From Agathobaculum ammoniilyticum (GTDB taxonomy: Bacteria; Bacillota; Clostridia; Oscillospirales; Butyricicoccaceae): a stretch of DNA of 64,000 nt. The position numbers and the translations under genes are program-made. Below the pieces are notes generated by a model, which worked only from the letters and a program-made list of their open reading frames with translations, had not been told where the DNA came from and ran no database searches. This document shows, one piece after another, positions 59,257 through 64,000 of the stretch. The stretch lies in contig NZ_JAOQJE010000011.1 in assembly GCF_025567315.1 (NCBI RefSeq), positions 23,076 to 87,075 of the forward strand, written 5' to 3'. Position 1 is the first letter of the stretch. Every line of letters starts with the position of its first letter.

Positions 59257-59283
59257 TTATCGGACGGTTTAAGGCAAAATAAA
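59257..59283 (-). promoter_or_regulatory. Candidate sigma-28-like promoter of the G5/3D gene
   Basis: On the minus strand TTTA, 15 bases, TCCGATAA. Seven of eight -10 positions match the consensus. In Bacillus several autolysin genes belong to the SigD regulon, which gives a precedent. Confidence 0.5.
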
Positions 59284-59363
59284 TATTTTAATGCAATATA
59301 TATTTGGGGTAGAGAGCCAAGGCAGTAAGGGCGTCCGGTGGCAGAAAGCTTGAGGTCGGGGGA

Positions 59364-59392
59364 TTGTGTGAAAAAGTAAAATCTGCTACAAT
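59364..59392 (+). promoter_or_regulatory. Candidate sigma-A promoter of the AraC-type regulator
   Basis: TTGTGT (59364-59369), 17 bases, TACAAT (59387-59392). It gives a leader of about 90 bases before the ATG at 59487. Confidence 0.7.
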
Positions 59393-59486
59393 AAGCTTGC
59401 TTTACCAGTGGAAAGTGTGGAGTGCGCGGCGGATGGTCCGGTTGAGGACTGCGGTGGGAAGCAAAAAAAGAAGGGGAGGCGGGAGC

Positions 59487-60356
59487 ATGCGGGACATTGA
59501 GGTTGTATGGACCTTTATGCTGGATTATATGCGTGGATGGGGGATACGAGAGCATAGCCATGACTTTTACCAGATGTACTATGTAGTTTCAGGGGAAGCG
59601 GATATGCTGTTGGACAGGCAGAAAGTCCATTTATATCCCCATCTCTGCGTTGTAATTGAACCGGAGCAGCTGCATGAACTGCCTGTGATCTCAAGCGGGA
59701 GGCTGCGGATCATAGATACAAAATTTTATCTCCATAATTCCAATACCATGGATGAGGTGCATTGCCTGCCACGCTGTTTTGAAATTGAGGACAATGAATT
59801 TGAAACCGCACTTTTAGGAGCGCGAAACGAGTGGCAGTCCAATGCACGGTACAGTAGAGAAATGGCAAATGCTCTTTTTGAGCAGGCATTCTATATCTAT
59901 ATCCGTAAAAACGGCTCTTTTGTTGAAAGGAATTCCTTTTCACGTGCGATTGACCACATCATAGCCAACCTGACTGGCGTGGAAAAACAAATTGCCGACT
60001 ATGTTTCCGTGCATTTTGCAGAGGATTTCACACTGGATCAGTTGGCAGAATCCCTGAAATACAATAAAAACTACCTCTGCAAGCTGTTTAAGCAGGCAAC
60101 GAATTTTACGATTATCCATTATGTGAATTATTTAAGGGTTTGTAGGGCTTATGAGCTGATCTGCTATTCCAGTTATAGCTTGAATGATATTAGCGTATTG
60201 TCAGGCTTTTCCAGTGTGCATTATTTCACATCTGTATTTAAAAAAGTAACGGGTAAAACGCCGGGGGAAATGCGCGATTTGGAAAAAGATGCCATGTACA
60301 CAGCGATACAGCAGCATGGAAAGTTCAGCTATCGTTATTATAAAGAGCCGGAATAG
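59487..60356 (+). CDS. AraC-family transcriptional regulator
   Basis: The 289-residue protein has an N-terminal cupin-type sensing domain (HSHDFYQMYYVVSGEADMLL, where HSHD is typical) and a C-terminal double helix-turn-helix (about residues 190-280): FTLDQLAESLKYNKNYLCKL and SLNDISVLSGFSSVHYFTSV then FKKVTGKTPGEMR. The ATG at 59487 follows GGGGAGG. It is followed by a terminator and lies upstream of the dehydrogenase-aldolase-transporter operon in the same direction, which it probably controls (inference from position). Confidence 0.92.
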   Translation: MRDIEVVWTFMLDYMRGWGIREHSHDFYQMYYVVSGEADMLLDRQKVHLYPHLCVVIEPEQLHELPVISSGRLRIIDTKFYLHNSNTMDEVHCLPRCFEIEDNEFETALLGARNEWQSNARYSREMANALFEQAFYIYIRKNGSFVERNSFSRAIDHIIANLTGVEKQIADYVSVHFAEDFTLDQLAESLKYNKNYLCKLFKQATNFTIIHYVNYLRVCRAYELICYSSYSLNDISVLSGFSSVHYFTSVFKKVTGKTPGEMRDLEKDAMYTAIQQHGKFSYRYYKEPE

Positions 60357-60357
60357 G

Positions 60358-60396
60358 GAAAGAGAGTACACATGGTTTGCATGGTGTACTCTTTTT
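60358..60396 (+). terminator. Intrinsic terminator after the AraC-type gene
   Basis: GAGTACAC pairs with GTGTACTC, extended by ATG/CAT with one bulge, and TTTTT follows. It begins within a few bases of the stop codon. Confidence 0.88.
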
Positions 60397-60598
60397 GTTT
60401 GCAAGAAAAGCGGATAGGTTTGATAAAAATATACAAAATGGGCGTTTGAATATTTGGCAACAAAAGTTAAGATAGTGAAAAGGAAGTTCAATATTATGCA
60501 AAGACAAATTGCCTGTAAACTGTTATATTATTGGCATAAGAGATAACTGTTTCTCAAAAATAAAGAAAAATATAGCAAAAAAGCATAATGAAAGCAAT

Positions 60599-60627
60599 TT
60601 GACAGTATCGTGCGATTATCTTTAAAA
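60599..60627 (+). promoter_or_regulatory. Candidate promoter of the dehydrogenase operon
   Basis: A perfect TTGACA (60599-60604) is followed at 17-18 bases by TTAAAA/TAAAAA, a weak -10. The weak -10 is compatible with activation by the upstream AraC-type regulator. The rest of the 269-base spacer (60397-60665) is AT-rich without other clear signals. Confidence 0.55.
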
Positions 60628-60665
60628 ATGAATATTTTATAAAGGCTAAAGGGAGGGTCTGAAAA

Positions 60666-61727
60666 GTGGATGATCATATTCGTTTGTGCGATGATAAAAA
60701 AATTGTAGCTTTTATTGCAGACTTATATGAAAAAGCCGGCGTAGACAGGGAAACAGCGGAATTGCATGGCGTTGGACTGGTAGAGGCCAGCTTGCGCGGC
60801 GTGGATTCACACGGAATTATGCGCACAGCGGCTTATTTTGAACGCTATCGCAAAAAAGCAATTAATGTGAAGCCGGATATTAAGGTGGTAGCCGGAGAAA
60901 AGGCATTTGTGGTTATGGATGCCGATAATGCTTCGGGCTTTGTTGCTTCCCGATATGCTATGGAGCATGCAATTATGCTGGCTCGAGAGTACCATATAGC
61001 GGCAGTATGCGTGAAAAATAGCAATCATTTTGGCGCCGCAGCTCTGTATGCACAAATGGCGGTGGATGCCGGTATGGTCGGTATGGCGTCAACTAATGTT
61101 CGGCCTAATATCACGGCGCCGGGAGCAAAAGGGCGCGTTGTTGGTAATAACCCTTTCGCCATTGGGATCCCCACTTATGACGATTACCCGTTTATGCTGG
61201 ATATGGCACTTTCTGTTGTTGCGGGTGGGAAACTGAAAATGGCGATACGCAAAGGAGAAAAAATTCCGTTGGGCTGGGCGACGGATGTGGAAGGAAACCC
61301 GACAGATGATCCGAAGAAAGGTTTTGATGGTTACTTCCTTCCGGTAGGAGGGTTCAAAGGATTGGGAATCGCTTATGTGATTGATATGCTCTGTGGTGTA
61401 ATGACTGGCGGTGCATTTTCGGATCATATCAAGAGCATGTACGCAGAGCCAGATGATCCAAGCGGGACCTGTCACATGTTTATTGCGGTAGATTGTGATG
61501 CAATTATTGGAAAGGAGGAGTTAAGAGCGCGTATTGCAGAATACCGGCAGTATATACGGTCTATCCCTGTGGTGGGGGATGCGCCGCCGTTGAGTTTTCC
61601 GGGAGAGATTGAAGAAAACTGCAAACGAGAACGGCAAAAAAACGGTATCCCGCTGCCGTACAGTATTTACAGAGAGCTGGAGGCATATGCGGAGCGCTAT
61701 CAAATACCGTTTTCTATTGAAAAATGA
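60666..61727 (+). CDS. Malate/L-lactate dehydrogenase-2 family oxidoreductase
   Basis: The 353-residue protein belongs to the NAD(P)-dependent LDH2/MDG2 family (YlbC, AllD, ComC relatives), which oxidise 2-hydroxy acids such as ureidoglycolate, malate or sulfolactate. Family residues are present: catalytic-region His in RGVDSHGIMR, the VKNSNHFGAAALYAQMA segment, PNITAPGA, and GKLKMAIRKGEKIPLGWATD. Substrate is not predictable. The GTG at 60666 is preceded by GGGAGG. It heads an operon with an aldolase and a TctC-type transporter. Confidence 0.9.
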   Translation: MDDHIRLCDDKKIVAFIADLYEKAGVDRETAELHGVGLVEASLRGVDSHGIMRTAAYFERYRKKAINVKPDIKVVAGEKAFVVMDADNASGFVASRYAMEHAIMLAREYHIAAVCVKNSNHFGAAALYAQMAVDAGMVGMASTNVRPNITAPGAKGRVVGNNPFAIGIPTYDDYPFMLDMALSVVAGGKLKMAIRKGEKIPLGWATDVEGNPTDDPKKGFDGYFLPVGGFKGLGIAYVIDMLCGVMTGGAFSDHIKSMYAEPDDPSGTCHMFIAVDCDAIIGKEELRARIAEYRQYIRSIPVVGDAPPLSFPGEIEENCKRERQKNGIPLPYSIYRELEAYAERYQIPFSIEK

Positions 61728-61745
61728 AGAAAGGATTTTAGGTCT

Positions 61746-62540
61746 ATGCTGCGTTTAGATGAAACATTTCATAATCCCGTTAAAAAGCTGCTGAAAGAGA
61801 AGAAAAAGATCCTTGGCGCATGGTTGCAAATGGCAAGCCCTTATGCGGCAGAAATATTTGCTAAGGCTGGGGTAGATGTTTTAATGATTGATATGGAGCA
61901 TGCGCCGAATGACCCATTGAGTATGCTGGAACAACTCAGGGCAATGGGGCGCTTCAGCTCAATTCCATTTGCCCGCGCGCCTTGGAACGACTTGGTAACG
62001 ATTAAGCGCATGCTGGATGTCGGGTTGTATGGCCTGCTCATCCCCTATGTCAACACAAGAGATGAGGCGGAACGAGCGGTTCAGGCATGTAAATATCCTC
62101 CGGAAGGGATGCGTGGCATAGCGCCTTCGCCGCGTGCCGGTGGCTTTGGGATGAATTCACAGAACTATCTGGCGCATGCCAACGATGAAATAGTGGTTAT
62201 GACCGCTGTAGAAACAGGAACGGCAGTCAAGAATCTGGATGAAATCCTGCAGGTGGAAGGACTGGATGGAATATTTATTGGCCCGATGGATTTAGCCACT
62301 TCAATGGGGTATTTTTGCAATCCGTCTGCGCCAGAAGTACAGGAAGCAATACATACGATTGAAGAAAAGGTGTTTGCGAGTGGAAAGTTTTTAGCCACTG
62401 TTGCAGGAAATTTTGAGGCGGCAAAAAAACTATATGACCGTGGCTACAGTATGGTGGTTGCCTTTGCGGACGGAGGCACTTTGGGACGAGTAGCGCGCGA
62501 GCAAGTCGAGCTATTCCGGACTGCTTATCCGGAACGATAA
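61746..62540 (+). CDS. HpcH/HpaI-family class II aldolase
   Basis: The 264-residue protein has the family motifs GAWLQMASPYAAEIFAKAGV, VLMIDMEHAPND (catalytic/metal-side His), VMTAVETGTAVKNL (metal Glu) and GIFIGPMDLATSMG (metal Asp). These metal-dependent enzymes cleave 4-hydroxy-2-keto acids to pyruvate or a related keto acid plus an aldehyde. It probably acts after the dehydrogenase that makes the keto group (inference). It starts 18 bases after it. Confidence 0.92.
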   Translation: MLRLDETFHNPVKKLLKEKKKILGAWLQMASPYAAEIFAKAGVDVLMIDMEHAPNDPLSMLEQLRAMGRFSSIPFARAPWNDLVTIKRMLDVGLYGLLIPYVNTRDEAERAVQACKYPPEGMRGIAPSPRAGGFGMNSQNYLAHANDEIVVMTAVETGTAVKNLDEILQVEGLDGIFIGPMDLATSMGYFCNPSAPEVQEAIHTIEEKVFASGKFLATVAGNFEAAKKLYDRGYSMVVAFADGGTLGRVAREQVELFRTAYPER

Positions 62541-62576
62541 TATGGAAAGAGACAAACTAAAAAAGGAGGCAAAAAA

Positions 62577-63554
62577 ATGAAACGGTTATTATCAGCTTTG
62601 TTGGTCGGTGCGCTTTGTACGGGTGTATTAAGTGGCTGCGGCTCAAATGAGAAGCCGAGTGCGGGGGATAGCAGCGACTGGCCTTCACGGCCAATCACGG
62701 TTATAGTACCATATGGAGCAGGAGGGGATACGGATTTTAATGCGCGTGCCTACCTCGAAGGGCTGGGCAGTGAGTTAGGGACATCGGTTGTAGTCAGTAA
62801 CGTTACTGGGTCCGGCGGCTCAATTGCAAGTCGTCAGGTAAAGGATTCCGATCCGGATGGATATACGGCGCTTTTTTTCCATACAGCAATGAATGTTAAC
62901 CAGGCGATTGGCACAGCGGACTTCGGACTGGATGATTTCAAGTTGTCGGCAGTGGTCGGCAAGGGGCCTGGCGAGATTATTGTAGCGCGGAAAGATGCGG
63001 GCTACAATAACCTGGAAGAGCTGAAAGAGTACACGCAACAGCATCCGGGTGAGGTAAAGATGGGTATAGAAACCGGTACAATGGTGCATATCAACGGAAA
63101 GCAGATGCAGGATGCCGGTATTGATGTATCCTTTGTGGATGCGGGCGGCGCTTCCGATCGTGTTGCAGCGTTGGCGGGTGGACATATCGATTTAATTATC
63201 AACGCATATGGCACGGTTAAAGATTATCTGGAAACCGGTGAGTTTGTTGCCTTGGGACAGGTGAACGCAGAGCGCAGCGAGGGCTTTCCGGAAATTCCGA
63301 CCGCTATAGAGCAAGGATTTGACATTCAACTTGAAAAATATTATTTCTTCGCTTTCCCTAAGGATACTCCGGATGAGATTGTACAGAAATTTGCGGATGC
63401 CTGCAAGGTTGTGAGTGAGCAGGAGGACTACGCGACCAGCATTATGGAGGCTTACCGCCAGACGCCGTTTTACGCAGATGCCGAGGAGGGGCGGGCATTG
63501 CTCGATTCCACCAAGGAGATTATTGATAAATACGCAGCAGAGTTGCTTTCTTAA
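62577..63554 (+). CDS. TctC-type tripartite tricarboxylate transporter binding lipoprotein
   Basis: The 325-residue protein has a lipoprotein signal with lipobox LSGC at about residue 21, followed by the TctC/Bug family features: WPSRPITVIVPYGAGGDTDF near the start, a later NVTGSGGSIASRQVKDSDPD segment and VDAGGASDRVAALAGGHIDL. Such proteins bind carboxylates for TctAB. The neighbouring dehydrogenase and aldolase suggest an organic acid ligand. AAGGAGG precedes the ATG. A hairpin follows the stop. Confidence 0.92.
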   Translation: MKRLLSALLVGALCTGVLSGCGSNEKPSAGDSSDWPSRPITVIVPYGAGGDTDFNARAYLEGLGSELGTSVVVSNVTGSGGSIASRQVKDSDPDGYTALFFHTAMNVNQAIGTADFGLDDFKLSAVVGKGPGEIIVARKDAGYNNLEELKEYTQQHPGEVKMGIETGTMVHINGKQMQDAGIDVSFVDAGGASDRVAALAGGHIDLIINAYGTVKDYLETGEFVALGQVNAERSEGFPEIPTAIEQGFDIQLEKYYFFAFPKDTPDEIVQKFADACKVVSEQEDYATSIMEAYRQTPFYADAEEGRALLDSTKEIIDKYAAELLS

Positions 63555-63564
63555 AGTGGATGCG

Positions 63565-63595
63565 GGATAGGGAACGGCAAGTCCGTTTCCTATCC
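63565..63595 (+). other. Hairpin between tctC- and tctB-like genes
   Basis: A 13-base stem with one G-U wobble (GGATAGG and GAACGG pairing with CCGTTTC and CTATCC) and a five-base loop. No T-run follows. Such hairpins often stabilise the binding-protein part of transporter transcripts. Confidence 0.6.
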
Positions 63596-63651
63596 TTGCA
63601 GAAATAAGATAAAAATAAGCTGGACGTCTAACTGGTAAGGAGGCGGATTTG

Positions 63652-63917
63652 TTGAGGAAATATAAGGATGCAATTGTTGGTGGACTTGTCATTCTTGCGG
63701 CGGTTGGCTTGTTTGCGGCGAGCCTTACGATACAATCACTTTCGCTTAACCTAATAAAAGCGGATTTCTTCCCGAAGATGGATGCGATTCTGCTCGGCAT
63801 ACTGGGAATAGCGCTGCTTTGGGATGGATTGAGGAAAGCGGGACAGGCGTCGGAGGAATCAAAAGGCGAGGAGAAAAGCGGGATGTCGCAGGGTACTCGC
63901 TGCATGATTATAACGCT
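63652..63917 (+). pseudogene. TctB-like small membrane protein, 5' part, apparently interrupted
   Basis: From a TTG eight bases after AAGGAGG, the frame reads MRKYKDAIVGGLVILAAVGL, then SLTIQSLSLNLIKADFFPKM and LLGILGIALLWDGLRKA. This gives the two N-terminal membrane segments of TctB, followed by a polar linker. After about 63917 the frame stays open but loses all hydrophobic character where a third membrane segment is expected, and the DNA changes to an insertion-sequence-like end. It could instead be a frameshift or a chimeric end of the assembly. Confidence 0.55.
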
Positions 63918-64000
63918 GGGGGGCAATCCCAAATTTTGTGTAACCGCCAAAAGCGGTGCAAATAGAGAAAAATTTATCATGGGCGGCAGACGGGTAAAAC
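63918..64000. mobile_element. Possible left end of an IS256-like insertion sequence
   Basis: From about 63918 the sequence GGGGCAATCCC, then AAATTTTGTGTAACC resembles the terminal repeats of IS256-family elements, which often contain AAATTTTGTGTAA. A small ACCGC/GCGGT hairpin follows. The transposase would lie beyond the window, so this is a tentative call. Confidence 0.35.

Noticed and set aside
1..64000. tRNA, rRNA genes or CRISPR arrays
   Set aside because: Reading both strands showed no tRNA-like cloverleaf cores, rRNA segments or direct-repeat/spacer arrays.

Overview
The window is almost entirely a flagellar and chemotaxis super-locus of a Gram-positive, non-LPS bacterium. It carries FliY (CheC-FliN fusion), FlbD/SwrD-like protein, CheC/CheD/CheV, FliW-CsrA, YviE-like and YjfB-like proteins, and it lacks the P- and L-ring genes. 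Gene order follows the Bacillus/Clostridium fla/che operon. A TctC-type solute-binding protein, bacteriohemerythrin and SLH-domain proteins point to an anaerobic Clostridia member (possibly Oscillospirales-like; the base composition is moderate). Genus assignment is not supported by sequence reading alone. Two assembly gaps (27033-27328 and 36092-36401) truncate three genes.

Layout. (1) 1-24885, plus strand: end of flgC, then fliE-fliF-fliG-fliH-fliI-fliJ-fliK-flgD-(TIGR02530-type gene)-flgE-flbD-motA-motB-fliM-fliY-cheY-fliO-fliP-fliQ-fliR-flhB-flhA-fliA-flgF-flgG-cheC-cheD-cheV-EAL/HDOD gene, closed by a clear intrinsic terminator. fliL, flhF and flhG are not found at their usual places. 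(2) 24898-30144, minus strand: yjfB-like gene, flagellin with a long leader, hemerythrin, chemoreceptor and an FtsE-like ATPase. (3) 30249-34444: a C39-like peptidase (plus) converging on a fliD-fliS-fliT-like operon (minus). (4) 34596-39324: a ParA ATPase plus a ComFB-domain protein (plus), converging on a GGDEF/EAL protein (minus). (5) 39418-46653, minus strand: a FliK/YlqG-like protein, an FlhB C-terminal-domain protein (YlqH-like), a PilZ protein and a very large SLH surface protein. (6) 46765-51385, plus strand: cheA-cheW-cheR-cheB. (7) 51457-57867, plus strand: flgM-flgN-flgK-flgL-yviE-fliW-csrA and a degenerate tyrosine-recombinase-like gene. (8) 57985-59202, minus strand: a G5/3D cell-wall protein. 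(9) 59487-64000, plus strand: an unrelated metabolic block with an AraC regulator, a malate/lactate dehydrogenase-2 family enzyme, an HpcH/HpaI aldolase, a TctC-type binding protein and a tctB that appears interrupted near the window end.

How it works together. The first operon builds the basal body, export gate, rod, hook and stator, and ends with the flagellar sigma factor FliA. FliA would be held by FlgM until hook completion. Four sites resembling sigma-28 promoters (flagellin, flgM, the GGDEF/EAL gene, the G5/3D gene) share TWWW-like -35 boxes, a 15-nt spacer and NCCGATAW -10 boxes. FliW and CsrA are encoded here, and the flagellin leader contains a hairpin with GGA in its loop just upstream of a GGA-containing ribosome binding site, as expected for FliW-CsrA homeostatic control. 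Cyclic-di-GMP proteins recur in the locus: a degenerate EAL-HDOD protein, PilZ, GGDEF/EAL and ComFB. The least explained parts are the ParA-ComFB pair, the SLH giant with four recurring GYPR modules, the catalytically degenerate recombinase after csrA, and the FtsE-like ATPase without FtsX.
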